IMG/VR virus record: IMGVR_UViG_3300037245_003267
Coordinates: 1 to 64,000 of that record
Strand: one strand, 5' to 3'
Source: a virus
Length of the DNA stretch: 64,000 nt
The notes beneath the pieces were generated by a model. It had not been told where the DNA came from, searched no databases, and saw only the letters and a list, made by a program, of their open reading frames with translations. This document shows, in pieces, positions 21,431 to 28,584 of the stretch. Position numbers and translations under genes: made by a program. Positions within the stretch are counted from its first letter, which is position 1. Each line of letters starts with the position of its first letter.

Positions 21431-22314
21431 CGCTGCTCGCCTTCTTCGCCTTTGTTGAGCCACCCGTCGTAGGCGGAATCGTCGTGGTCAAGCTGGTGCC
21501 GGCGGTGGGTCGGATTGCCCGCGGCATCCCGCTCGGCGTATTTGCCCTCGAGGACCTTCGCCCAGTTCTCGTCGTTCTTCACGAGCCAGTCGAAGCTGAA
21601 GGCCCGGAACCCGGTGACCCACTTCGTGGATGACGCCAGCTGCCGGAGCACCCCATGCCAGTCCCATGCCTCCCCGTTCTTCTCCCTGGACCGGAGGTGC
21701 CCCTTCCGTGACGGGGTGAGCGCCTTGATGACCGGGACCCGGATCTTCTTGGCGAGGGCGTTCCATTCCGAGACGTAGTCGTGGCGGGGCTTCCAGGGGG
21801 GTGCCTTGGGTGGTGATCCGTTCCCAACTTCCAGGCCGGGCAGCAGCGGCTCACCCCCCCCCGCTTTGGGGGGGTAGGGGGGGCTCTTATCTGACTTCTG
21901 ACTTCTGACTTCTGACTTCTGTCCCGTTACAGGTGCGTTACACGCCTTCTTGGCCCGATGAGCCCGCACCCGTAACCTTGTTTGCACGCGCCCTTTAAGC
22001 TCCCTCGCCCGCCTCCGCGATTTGAGCGTTACAATTCCGTCCGAAAGCGTTACATGCGTTACATCTGGCGTTACATCACATGTGCCTGCCCGGGCCAATT
22101 CGACCACAACCGAGCGGGCCTCATCGGTGGTGCAGCCAAGCATCCTGGCGAGCTCGGTGGGGGTGCCCTGGACCCGGTCGGTGCCCTCGAGATACATCAG
22201 GTCGATGAGGTCGCACCAGGCCCCGCGGGCTGCGAGAGAGAGCCGCCGAACGGCCGGCTCGTTGAGCCAGTCACCGGGGAATCGCTTATACCAAGGCATG
22301 CCTGAGCGAGCCAT
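21427..22314 (-). CDS. Replication initiator-like protein (295 aa)
   Basis: The N-terminal 100 residues (MPWYKRFPGDWLNEPAVRRL, then TPTELARMLGCTTDEARSVV) match the winged-helix opening of phage O-like or DnaD-like replication proteins that start by describing a small wHTH domain. A Lys/Ser-rich and Pro-rich linker holds a heptanucleotide tandem repeat, and the C-terminal part (KPRHDYVSEWNALAKKIRVP onward) resembles a primosome-interaction domain. GGGAGGGTTG precedes the ATG. It leads the leftward operon and pairs with the DnaC-like loader. Confidence 0.75.
   Translation of the reverse strand: MARSGMPWYKRFPGDWLNEPAVRRLSLAARGAWCDLIDLMYLEGTDRVQGTPTELARMLGCTTDEARSVVVELARAGTCDVTPDVTHVTLSDGIVTLKSRRRARELKGRVQTRLRVRAHRAKKACNAPVTGQKSEVRSQKSDKSPPYPPKAGGGEPLLPGLEVGNGSPPKAPPWKPRHDYVSEWNALAKKIRVPVIKALTPSRKGHLRSREKNGEAWDWHGVLRQLASSTKWVTGFRAFSFDWLVKNDENWAKVLEGKYAERDAAGNPTHRRHQLDHDDSAYDGWLNKGEEGEQR
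21892..21921 (-). repeat. Four tandem copies of TGACTTC inside the initiator-like gene
   Basis: TGACTTC is repeated four times head to tail. Because the unit is seven bases, each repeat shifts frame, so the encoded peptide (QKSEVRSQKSDK) does not repeat exactly. Iterated sequences within initiator genes are classic positions for replication origins (as in lambda O), so this or its surroundings is a candidate origin. Confidence 0.6.
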
Positions 22315-22428
22315 CAACCCTCCCGAGTGATGCGGGCGCTGGCTCGGTGGTGTGGCGCCGGAGGGCGCCGCCCACAAAGCAGGGCCGGGCCGGCGGGATC
22401 TGTGGTCAGGCTTTCGCCTGTGCGCCCT

Positions 22429-22461
22429 TTGATCACCGCCGGCCCGAGCGCTGGTGATCAA
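22429..22461. promoter_or_regulatory. Operator-like inverted repeat TTGATCACC-N15-GGTGATCAA
   Basis: Two perfect nine-base arms separated by 15 bp, placed centrally between divergent operons. The centre-to-centre distance of 24 bp is just over two helical turns, which suits a dimeric regulator contacting two major grooves. The arms contain the TTGATC hexamer that is enriched through the left 22 kb. Confidence 0.6.
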
Positions 22462-22620
22462 GCCAGCTGCCCGTGGACCGGGCAACCTACAGACCCGGCG
22501 ATCGGTTGTCCAGTCGGCGCCAGGGAATTTCCATGGTTGACCTTCCTGCGCCGTGTTGGTAGGACGGCTGGACGCGAAAAATTCAGGGGATTGACCATGC
22601 CTTACCGACGCAAAACACCA

Positions 22621-22642
22621 GGTCCGGAGTCTGCTCCGGGCC
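22621..22642 (+). repeat. Hairpin GGTCCGGAG-tctg-CTCCGGGCC
   Basis: Six perfect pairs (CCGGAG/CTCCGG), extended to nine with one G-T pair. It lies in the control region upstream of the rightward operon and may belong to the 5' untranslated region or act as an early terminator. Confidence 0.5.
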
Positions 22643-22748
22643 TGTCCATTCAGGCGCCGACCGCGCACCCAACCCCATCGACCCGTTTAACTTACCTCTA
22701 TCCCCATGCGTGGTCGGCGTCGTTTTTCCGCATTCGAGAAGAGGACCC

Positions 22749-23189
22749 ATGGACATCAACGTGAGCTTCTCGGCCCGACTCGGCCGCCGCGAAGAGCTCA
22801 GGGCCTACAGAGCGCAGCTGGCAAGCCATGGCTACCAGGTGGTGAGCTCCTGGCTCGACAGCGAAGTGGACGACGCGGACGTGGACGAGGAGACGCTCGG
22901 GGACAGGCAGCAGCGCAACCTCGAGGACATCGACACGTCGACGCTGCACGTCGCGTTCAGCGAGCCGCCAGGGCGCGAGGTGAAGGGGGCAACGCGAGGC
23001 GCCCGACACTTCGATGCGGGATACGCCTACAGCATCGCCCGAGTCGCGGTGGTGGGTCCGCGCGAGAACGGGGCGCATTGCGAAGCCCTCTGCGACCGCT
23101 ACGAGACATGGGAGGCCTTCTTCGAAGATCTCACCGGGCTTGATCCGAAGGTGGACGATGATCTTGGCCTTGATCGGAGCGAGCCATGA
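22749..23189 (+). CDS. Nucleoside 2-deoxyribosyltransferase-like protein (146 aa)
   Basis: Rossmann-like opening MDINVSFSARLGRREELRAY with a long helix, a D-rich loop and ARHFDAGYAYSIARVAVVGP, the pattern of the deoxyribosyltransferase-like superfamily found in many phages. The GPRENGAHC segment and TWEAFF close to the end fit that family. Members transfer deoxyribose between bases or hydrolyse nucleotides, so nucleotide-pool or base-modification work is plausible. GAGGACCC precedes the ATG. First gene of the rightward operon. Confidence 0.75.
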   Translation: MDINVSFSARLGRREELRAYRAQLASHGYQVVSSWLDSEVDDADVDEETLGDRQQRNLEDIDTSTLHVAFSEPPGREVKGATRGARHFDAGYAYSIARVAVVGPRENGAHCEALCDRYETWEAFFEDLTGLDPKVDDDLGLDRSEP

Positions 23190-23437
23190 CGGCCTGGACG
23201 TTCGTCTATCGCTGCCGCCTGTGCGGCGAGAAGTTCAACGGCCTGACCGGCGGGATGCCTGTGTGCGAAGCGATCCTGATGCAGCTGACGTGCAACCCGC
23301 ACAAACCCGCCACCGAGAAATTCGGTCCGCCGGTGTCCATCATCGAGGTGCACAACAACTGCGATGGCGGCATTGGCCTTGGGGACCTGCTGGGGGCGAG
23401 GGCGAAGCCACCTGTGCGACCTGACGGGGGGGGGTGA
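23186..23437 (+). CDS. Small cysteine-containing protein (83 aa)
   Basis: Unknown function. CRLCGEKF near residue 10, followed by further Cys at about 27 and 36 and HNNC near 59, gives a possible zinc knuckle in the N-terminal half. The C terminus is Gly/Pro-rich and encoded partly by a run of nine or ten G. ATG overlaps the upstream TGA. Confidence 0.7.
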   Translation: MTAWTFVYRCRLCGEKFNGLTGGMPVCEAILMQLTCNPHKPATEKFGPPVSIIEVHNNCDGGIGLGDLLGARAKPPVRPDGGG

Positions 23438-23442
23438 CGACG

Positions 23443-23658
23443 ATGAAGAAGCGCCACCTGGTCTTTGCGCCGGCGGACCGCGACGTGCTCCGTAGCGCAT
23501 GCGGCCGCCGAGTTCTCGAGCTCGGTGACAACACCACCCGGGACCCCGCGGCGTGCGATTGCCTGCTCTGCAAGAAGGCATCGGCCCCGTTCGGGGAGAA
23601 CCACGCCTGGGCCATCCCAGGCTACCACTACCATGTTGAGGCCCGGGTCGAAGACTGA
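23443..23658 (+). CDS. Small protein with CDCLLC motif (71 aa)
   Basis: Unknown function. Starts MKKRHLVFAPADRDVLRSAC and contains CDCLLCKK near residue 40; with the earlier Cys this could form a zinc site. The same layout (short strand, ACG then CxxC) is seen in small phage and actinobacterial zinc-ribbon proteins. ATG is preceded by a G-run; a GTG nine bases upstream overlapping the previous stop is the alternative start. Confidence 0.68.
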   Translation: MKKRHLVFAPADRDVLRSACGRRVLELGDNTTRDPAACDCLLCKKASAPFGENHAWAIPGYHYHVEARVED

Positions 23659-23750
23659 CATCCGGGTGTTTTCTGTAGCCACGAATAACCCAAAAACGAA
23701 TCGGTGGGTGCGGCTCGGCAACGGGCCGCTCGCTGCCCCCTGGAGGAGCC

Positions 23751-24176
23751 ATGCAGATCATCTCTTTCGCCTACGTTGCGCCGGCGGTCACCGCAATCCG
23801 GAAGACCGTCACGAGACGTGGGTGGGACGATGCCTATGCACAGCGCTTCCGGGAGGGCCAGCACGCCCAGGCGTGGGACAAGAGCCCGAGGTTCGGCGGT
23901 AAGAAGATCGCCATCATCAGGCTCACCGCGAACCCCACGTGGGAGCCGCTCTCTGACATGCCGGACGAGGACTACGAGGGGGAAGGCTTCGCCTACCTGC
24001 ACGAGGCTGGCCATGTGCCGCCGAAGAGCAGTGGGCTTGGCGACTTCTCCTTCGAGTCGTTCGATCGCTGGCGTTCAGGAGGTGGTTTCATCTGGGTGAT
24101 CCGGTTCGAGAACGTGGAGGTAATTGATGGCGCGGATTCGGATATGGGGTCACCACCCCATCGAACGCGTCGCTGA
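23751..24176 (+). CDS. ASCH-domain protein (141 aa)
   Basis: SFAYVAPAVTAIRKTVTRRG and FGGKKIAIIRLT, then DMPDEDYEGEGFAYL, match the ASCH fold common in phages: K-TRR near the start, a strand with IAIIRL and an acidic EGF-type turn. ASCH proteins bind RNA or act on modified nucleosides; a few are amidohydrolases. GGAGGAGCC precedes the ATG. It lies beside the deoxyribosyltransferase-like and DUF5131 genes, suggesting a nucleotide or RNA-related group. Confidence 0.8.
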   Translation: MQIISFAYVAPAVTAIRKTVTRRGWDDAYAQRFREGQHAQAWDKSPRFGGKKIAIIRLTANPTWEPLSDMPDEDYEGEGFAYLHEAGHVPPKSSGLGDFSFESFDRWRSGGGFIWVIRFENVEVIDGADSDMGSPPHRTRR

Positions 24177-24555
24177 CATGGATCTGGTCCGGCCGGGGAA
24201 GCGCAAGTCGTGCGACCCGGGCCGGGCCGATCGCATCCAGCAGATCAAGGACCGGATCAGGTCGGACCCGCGTTGGAAGCGTGACCCGATCACCCAGGTC
24301 CCCACCAACGCACCGAAGCGCCGGCGGGACCTCGGCCTCCCACCCATCAAGCGCATCCATCTCACAGAAGACGAGCGCGTCGAGATTGGCCGGTGGGCCG
24401 AGGCATACAAGCTGTGCCGCAAGAAGGACCGGCTTCAATTCGCTCAGTGTCTTGGAGCACTCTACCGCGGCGCGTCGACGGTTTCGGTTCGGAAGCTACT
24501 CCGCGTGGCGAACATGCGGAGCAACGGGAGCGATGACAATGGGCGAGAGCAGTAA
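24127..24555 (+). CDS. Basic protein of unknown function (142 aa)
   Basis: No domain recognised. Strongly basic (PGKRKSCDPGRADRIQQIKD, then TNAPKRRRDLGLPPIKR), followed by a helical C-terminal half with ERVEIGRWAEAYKLCRKKDR and VRKLLRVANM. Nucleic-acid binding is likely from charge alone. GGAGGTAATTG precedes the ATG. It overlaps both neighbours, so translation is probably coupled. Confidence 0.7.
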   Translation: MARIRIWGHHPIERVADMDLVRPGKRKSCDPGRADRIQQIKDRIRSDPRWKRDPITQVPTNAPKRRRDLGLPPIKRIHLTEDERVEIGRWAEAYKLCRKKDRLQFAQCLGALYRGASTVSVRKLLRVANMRSNGSDDNGREQ

Positions 24556-25297
24556 CATTGCCTGGTGCGATCACACTTTTAACCCATGGGTTGGATGCCG
24601 CGAGATCAGCGCCGGCTGCAAGCACTGCTACGCAAGGGGCCTGGCGGCGCGCTACGGATGGGACGTTTGGGGATTACCCAAGCGCAGAAGGGTCACGGCC
24701 GACTCGACATGGAAGGGCCCCCGCAAGTGGGATCGCGCGGCGAAGCTGGCCAGGCATTCGCCACGGGTCTTCTGCGGGTCCCTCTGCGACGTCTTCGAAG
24801 ACAACGCGGAGCTCGAGGGGCCGCGGGCCCGGCTGTGGAACCTGATCTGGGAGACGCCGCACCTGGACTGGCTCCTGCTCACCAAGCGGGCCGACCGGAT
24901 CCAGGCGTGCCTACCTCCGGACTGGCTCGAGATGGGCTGCGAAGGCTACCCGAACGTGTGGCTCGGGGTGTCGATCGAGGATGCGTCGGTCGCGGACCGG
25001 GCCGTTCAGCTGGCGGCCGTGCCGGCGACGGTGCGGTTCGTCTCCTACGAGCCCGCCCTGGGCCCCCTGGCCGACGAGGTGAACCTGCTGGGCATCGATT
25101 GGGTGATCTACGGGGGCGAGAGCGGCCCGCACCACAGGCCCAACGACCGCCAATGGGCGCGCGACATGCTGGACGTTTGCCGGCGTAGGCAGGTCGCCTT
25201 CTTCTACAAGCAATCGGGCGGTGTGCGGCCTGGTGAGGGCGTGGAGCTCGACGGCGAGTTGATCCAGGAATTCCCGCGGGTTTCTCTGCTGGATTAA
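24539..25297 (+). CDS. DUF5131 phage protein, Gp37/Gp68 family (252 aa)
   Basis: Clear DUF5131 signature: IAWCDHTFNPWVGCREISAG followed by CKHCYA (C10, C20, C27, C30), VFCGSLCDVFED, LLLTKRADR, NVWLGVSIED, RFVSYEPALGPL and YGGESGP. The cysteine pattern resembles a radical-SAM-like iron-sulphur site, but the family's reaction is not known to me. Common in phages and prophages. The start at 24539 leaves eight bases to GGGAG; an ATG two codons upstream is too close to it. Confidence 0.9.
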   Translation: MGESSNIAWCDHTFNPWVGCREISAGCKHCYARGLAARYGWDVWGLPKRRRVTADSTWKGPRKWDRAAKLARHSPRVFCGSLCDVFEDNAELEGPRARLWNLIWETPHLDWLLLTKRADRIQACLPPDWLEMGCEGYPNVWLGVSIEDASVADRAVQLAAVPATVRFVSYEPALGPLADEVNLLGIDWVIYGGESGPHHRPNDRQWARDMLDVCRRRQVAFFYKQSGGVRPGEGVELDGELIQEFPRVSLLD

Positions 25298-25508
25298 TTC
25301 GCAGAGGACACTGGCTTCTTCTGCCCGGCTTTTGCATGGTTGGTCCGGCGATAGGGCCACACTCGGGAGCAGCGATGACAGCTACATCCCCACCTAACTG
25401 ACGAAACGTTCCGACCGGGATCACCAATCCCAAAGCAATCACGAATGCCCCCATGGACATCTGTGGAGAGCGTTTGGTGAGCTCCTGCAAAGACCCGGTC
25501 GGTTAAAC

Positions 25509-25562
25509 GGCGCCCCCGGTCTCGATTCATTCGTGATGCATTGAGGTGCAGCCGGGGGCGCC
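25509..25562 (+). repeat. Eleven-base inverted repeat ahead of the small-gene run
   Basis: GGCGCCCCCGG and CCGGGGGCGCC are perfect arms separated by 32 bases, ending 25 bases before the next start codon. This lies in a 290-base gap between the DUF5131 gene and the following small-gene operon and may be a terminator-like RNA structure or a leader hairpin. Confidence 0.6.
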
Positions 25563-25587
25563 ACCCTTACTCGAGGAGACATCCGCA

Positions 25588-25857
25588 ATGCCGAATCCAA
25601 CAACGATCTGGAAGTTCCTGCTGTCCGTCACGGACGTGACGCGCGTCCAGATGCCGGTGGGAGCCCACGTGCTCACCGTTGGCGTTCAAGTCGGCGAGCT
25701 CATTGCCTGGGCAACCGTGGATCCAGAGGCCCCGAGGGAAGAGCGCGAGTTCTTGGTCCGAGGCACAGGGCACCCGCTAAGCGGCCGGGAGGGTCGCTAC
25801 ATCGGGACCGTGTTCCCGGGCTCGCTCGTCTTCCACGTCTTCGAAGCCAAGGCCTGA
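25588..25857 (+). CDS. DUF7352-like phage protein (89 aa)
   Basis: TIWKFLLSVTDVTRVQMPVG then AHVLTVGVQVGELIAWATVD, and GTGHPL and LVFHVFEA at the end, match a small beta-rich protein family frequent in phage genomes (DUF7352-like from memory). The function is unknown. CGAGGAGACATCCGCA precedes the ATG. It opens the long operon that runs to 36.6 kb. Confidence 0.75.
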   Translation: MPNPTTIWKFLLSVTDVTRVQMPVGAHVLTVGVQVGELIAWATVDPEAPREEREFLVRGTGHPLSGREGRYIGTVFPGSLVFHVFEAKA

Positions 25858-25859
25858 CC

Positions 25860-26129
25860 GTGGCACGGAAACCCTACACGAGCCACGTGGAGACTCTGAT
25901 CCTCCGAACCCTCGCCGACGCCTGGAACCGCTTCTGCCGGCTGGAGACGCAGCACCCGCAGGAGAAGGCCGAGTTCCTGTCGGCGATCAACGCGGCGCAG
26001 AACGTGCTCGCGGTGCGTGTCGCCCGCCGGGCGGACCCCGAGGTGTGGCTCGTCAACCCGGCTGACGCAGGCGCCATCGACACGAGCATGACCCGCCTCT
26101 CGCGCAAACCCCAGAAGGAGAAGCCATGA
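25860..26129 (+). CDS. Conserved small phage protein (89 aa, GTG start)
   Basis: ETLILRTLADAWNRFCRLET, then HPQEKAEFLSAINAAQNVLA and VARRADPEVW, is a helical pattern seen in many phage genomes without known function. GTG two bases after the previous stop. Soluble, one Cys. Its overlap with the next gene places it in the operon. Confidence 0.72.
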   Translation: MARKPYTSHVETLILRTLADAWNRFCRLETQHPQEKAEFLSAINAAQNVLAVRVARRADPEVWLVNPADAGAIDTSMTRLSRKPQKEKP

Positions 26130-26356
26130 CGACGGGCGGCGACGCGAATGAGCGGGGCGCGCACCAGATGCGGCAGGTGGCGATCGTGCTGGCGAACATC
26201 GCCGGCGCCAACGCTGAGGTCGAAGCGATGAAGGCGGCGAACCATGAGCGCCGCAGCCATGGCTACTCGGACGCCTACGGTGACGAGCAGTTCCGCGAGG
26301 TCATCAACACCTGGCAGATTCACTCGAACGCCGTCATCACCACGCTGAACCAGTAA
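26126..26356 (+). CDS. Small helical protein (76 aa)
   Basis: Unknown. Polar start (TTGGDANERGAHQMRQ), a hydrophobic helix (VAIVLANIAGANAEVEAMKA) and a His/Tyr-rich turn (NHERRSHGYSDAYGDEQF). The size resembles small phage inhibitors, but no family motif supports a specific call. ATG overlaps the previous stop. Confidence 0.68.
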   Translation: MTTGGDANERGAHQMRQVAIVLANIAGANAEVEAMKAANHERRSHGYSDAYGDEQFREVINTWQIHSNAVITTLNQ

Positions 26357-26367
26357 GGGGGCAGAGC

Positions 26368-27468
26368 ATGGAGCGGGAAGCAAAGACACGAAACAAGGGG
26401 TGCGCCAAGAAGGCCGTGGCCAGGGTGTTCGACGGCCAGGGGTTCGCGCCTAAAACGAGCGTGCTGAAGCAGGCCGTCCAGCACCTTGCGCTTGAAACAG
26501 ACGCGAACCTCGCGGAGTTCCGCGCGGAGATCAGGGCGCTGAACGAGGTGATGGTCGAGAAGGACGCAGGTCTCGCCGCGAAGATCGAGAAGGCTGGCCG
26601 TGGGATCGACTCCGACAGGGTGATCGGTGCGCTGCTCAAGGGGCAGGCCGCGGAGGATGCCGCCCTCCGAAACGAGATCAGGGAGACGACGGCCACGGCC
26701 GACGACCTCTACCATCGCCTGCTGCACGAGGGCGCTGCCAAGGAGGGCGCCATCGAGCAGGCCCGGTCCTGGAAGCAGGAGGCCAGGACGCAGCAGGGGA
26801 TCGTCCGCGACATCTTCGACGCGCTCGGGCTCGCGGACGTCAACCCCGGGTTCGAGGTGTCGACCGTCCTGGGAAGGCTCAAGTGGAAGCAGCGGGACGC
26901 GGATGCTGATGCCGAGCTCGCCACGCTCCACCCCGTTGATGCCGAGGTCTCCAGGCAGATCACCAGTGGCATCCGCGAGAGCCAAGAGGACCCGCCTGCC
27001 TACACGGCGCAGGTGCCGCCTCTCGGGTGGTTCAAGGGGATCGGCAAGCACATCCTCGATGAGACCGCGGCGGTCGAGATAAACCGGACCGCGCTGATCG
27101 CGCAAACGGTCGTGGAGGTTCGGGAGCGGCTTCTGAAGCTCAAGCCGGCCGACGCGTGCCAATTCGCGGTCGTGACGCAGGTGTCCGACGCGGCCGCCGG
27201 CGACGCGGGGAACCTGGCGGTCGGCGAGGCCTACCACGTCAACCCCCAGATGCCGATGAAGTGCACCCCGATCGCAGCGCACCTGGCGCTGGCCTTCCGG
27301 GTGCCGGTCTTCGTCAAGGGCGAGATCCTGGTGCTGGACGCCGCCGGCCGCGAGGTCGCCGGCGCGCTACGGATGCCGGGCAAGTGGGACGTGAGCGTGG
27401 CCCTGTTCGACACGGTCGCGGGTGCGATCGAACGGGCGGAGAAGGATAGGGAAGGGGCGGGGTCTTGA
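26368..27468 (+). CDS. Large helical protein of unknown function (366 aa)
   Basis: The first 190 residues are charged helix with coiled-coil character (ANLAEFRAEIRALNEVMVEK; EQARSWKQEARTQQ), then an ordered C-terminal domain with strands (AFRVPVFVKGEILVLDAAGR) and a cysteine in a PMKCTPI turn. Longest gene of this operon apart from the zinc-rich one at 33858. No family recognised; a structural or scaffolding role is only a guess. Confidence 0.72.
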   Translation: MEREAKTRNKGCAKKAVARVFDGQGFAPKTSVLKQAVQHLALETDANLAEFRAEIRALNEVMVEKDAGLAAKIEKAGRGIDSDRVIGALLKGQAAEDAALRNEIRETTATADDLYHRLLHEGAAKEGAIEQARSWKQEARTQQGIVRDIFDALGLADVNPGFEVSTVLGRLKWKQRDADADAELATLHPVDAEVSRQITSGIRESQEDPPAYTAQVPPLGWFKGIGKHILDETAAVEINRTALIAQTVVEVRERLLKLKPADACQFAVVTQVSDAAAGDAGNLAVGEAYHVNPQMPMKCTPIAAHLALAFRVPVFVKGEILVLDAAGREVAGALRMPGKWDVSVALFDTVAGAIERAEKDREGAGS

Positions 27469-27848
27469 GCTACTACGACTCGCTGCTGAAGGCCCGCTCG
27501 CTCTGCGCGGACATGGGCCAGGACCCGAAGTCGATGTTCCTGCTGACCGCCAAGAACGCGCTGACGGAGGCGTTCGCGGCCGGCGCGGCGTCCAGGGACC
27601 ACACGATCGCTGGCGCGGTCCTTCGCCGCGAGCTTGAGATGCTCGCGGCCATCGAGGAGGTCGCGCATGGAGGCTCGCTTGAGCTTGGCCTCATGGCGTT
27701 TGTGGGCGGAAAACGGGTGGCGATCTCTCCAGACCGGATCGAGCGCCTCATCCCGAACCTGCGCCTGAAGATGCACGAGCTCGCGCCGTTCGCTCTCGAG
27801 GTTCTGAACACCTACCAGCGGGTGAAGGACAAGGAGGCCCTGGGATGA
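27465..27848 (+). CDS. Helical protein, TTG start (127 aa)
   Basis: Unknown. TTG overlaps the upstream TGA (TTGA). Sequence SYYDSLLKARSLCADMGQDP, later FVGGKRVAISPDRIERLIPN, indicates helices with one short beta hairpin. Coupled translation with neighbours is likely because both ends overlap. Confidence 0.68.
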   Translation: MSYYDSLLKARSLCADMGQDPKSMFLLTAKNALTEAFAAGAASRDHTIAGAVLRRELEMLAAIEEVAHGGSLELGLMAFVGGKRVAISPDRIERLIPNLRLKMHELAPFALEVLNTYQRVKDKEALG

Positions 27849-28351
27849 TCGAGCCCCGGTTCTCTACCCTCTACCGAATCGTCCTCCGATACATGGAGAA
27901 CTTCCGGAACTGCCGAAGCGTGCAGTACGCCGCGCGGAACGTCGAGATCGACCACTACATCTCGCTTCCCGATCCGCCGCGGAGCCCCACGGACCACTTC
28001 CAGCAGGCGCTCGACATCACGTCGTTCGACATGAAGGAGGCGGAGCGCGAGACGATTCGAGTCTTCAAGTTCGAGCACCATGGCCTGGTCTACTCGGCCC
28101 AGACCGAGGTGGTCGTTGTTGACATTGAGAGCTACCGCCCGACCTATCGGTGGGACCTGACGCCTTCGGACAGCCGGCGCTGCCAGGACTGCAAAGACCG
28201 AGAGTTCGTCCGTGGACCGCGTGAACCAACGGGGCATCTGTGCTCCATGCTGGACCATCGGATACTCGACCCGAAGAAGTCCGTCTGCGGCGGGTGGGCA
28301 AGCGTGACTGGAGAGGAGGTAGAGGCATGCAACTCCGGCGCCTCCGGGTGA
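27845..28351 (+). CDS. Protein with four-cysteine C-terminal region (168 aa)
   Basis: Unknown. N-terminal part mixed (EPRFSTLYRIVLRYMENFRN); middle strand-rich (LVYSAQTEVVVVDIESYRP). C-terminal CQDCKDREF, then HLCSMLDH and SVCGGW, provide four cysteines in a pattern like a degenerate zinc finger. It overlaps both neighbours by a few bases. Confidence 0.7.
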   Translation: MIEPRFSTLYRIVLRYMENFRNCRSVQYAARNVEIDHYISLPDPPRSPTDHFQQALDITSFDMKEAERETIRVFKFEHHGLVYSAQTEVVVVDIESYRPTYRWDLTPSDSRRCQDCKDREFVRGPREPTGHLCSMLDHRILDPKKSVCGGWASVTGEEVEACNSGASG

Positions 28352-28584
28352 TGCAGCAGAAGCTGCGGGCCGCGCTGCGCGAGCGAGACGAGTTGAAGCG
28401 ACAGGTGGTCTCGCTGACCTCCTACCACGAACAGCGCGACGATTGGGCGGACACCCGTTCGGCAGAGCACCAGGATGCGGTTCTGCGGTTGGAGTCTTCG
28501 CGGGCCGAGGCTGACCGATATCACGAGGAGGCATCGGAGATGCATGAACGCCTCCGCGACATTGAGGACAGAGCACGATGCTGA
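28327..28584 (+). CDS. Coiled-coil protein (85 aa)
   Basis: Almost entirely a charged heptad helix: LRVMQQKLRAALRERDELKR, then AVLRLESSRAEADRYHEEAS and ERLRDIEDRARC. GGAGGTAGAGGC precedes the ATG. Probably a dimeric adaptor; the function is unknown. It overlaps 25 bases with the preceding gene. Confidence 0.7.
   Translation: MQLRRLRVMQQKLRAALRERDELKRQVVSLTSYHEQRDDWADTRSAEHQDAVLRLESSRAEADRYHEEASEMHERLRDIEDRARC

Larger units (their letters stand above)
22315..22748. other. Divergent control region, 434 bases without a gene
   Basis: Separates the leftward replication operon from the rightward small-gene operon. It contains a 9-bp inverted repeat (TTGATCACC...GGTGATCAA), a CCGGAG/CTCCGG hairpin and two TTGACC hexamers 42 bp apart on the plus strand that could be -35 boxes, though no good TATAAT partner is visible. 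A small frame starting at 22597 is not supported. No copy of the array's bipartite element is present. Confidence 0.6.

Noticed and set aside
21892-21921. CRISPR-like short repeats
   Set aside because: The 7-base unit is contiguous with no spacers and lies within a gene; it is a simple tandem repeat.
22540-22600. Sigma-70 promoters from two TTGACC hex boxes
   Set aside because: Neither has a TATAAT-like box at 16-18 bp; kept only as a remark in the control-region entry.
22327-22764. Plus-strand 145-codon frame, with an internal ATG at 22597, in the control region
   Set aside because: Composition is not protein-like, it overlaps the real gene at 22749 in another frame, and it covers the operator-like repeat and hairpin.
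25294-25530. Minus-strand 78-codon frame in the 290-base gap after the DUF5131 gene
   Set aside because: No ribosome site before its ATG, unlike all accepted genes, and it runs into the inverted repeat.
26126-26356. Possible anti-CBASS Acb2-like protein based on size and context
   Set aside because: The conserved Acb2 helix pattern (LEEA and ANAAIAR near the C terminus) is not present.
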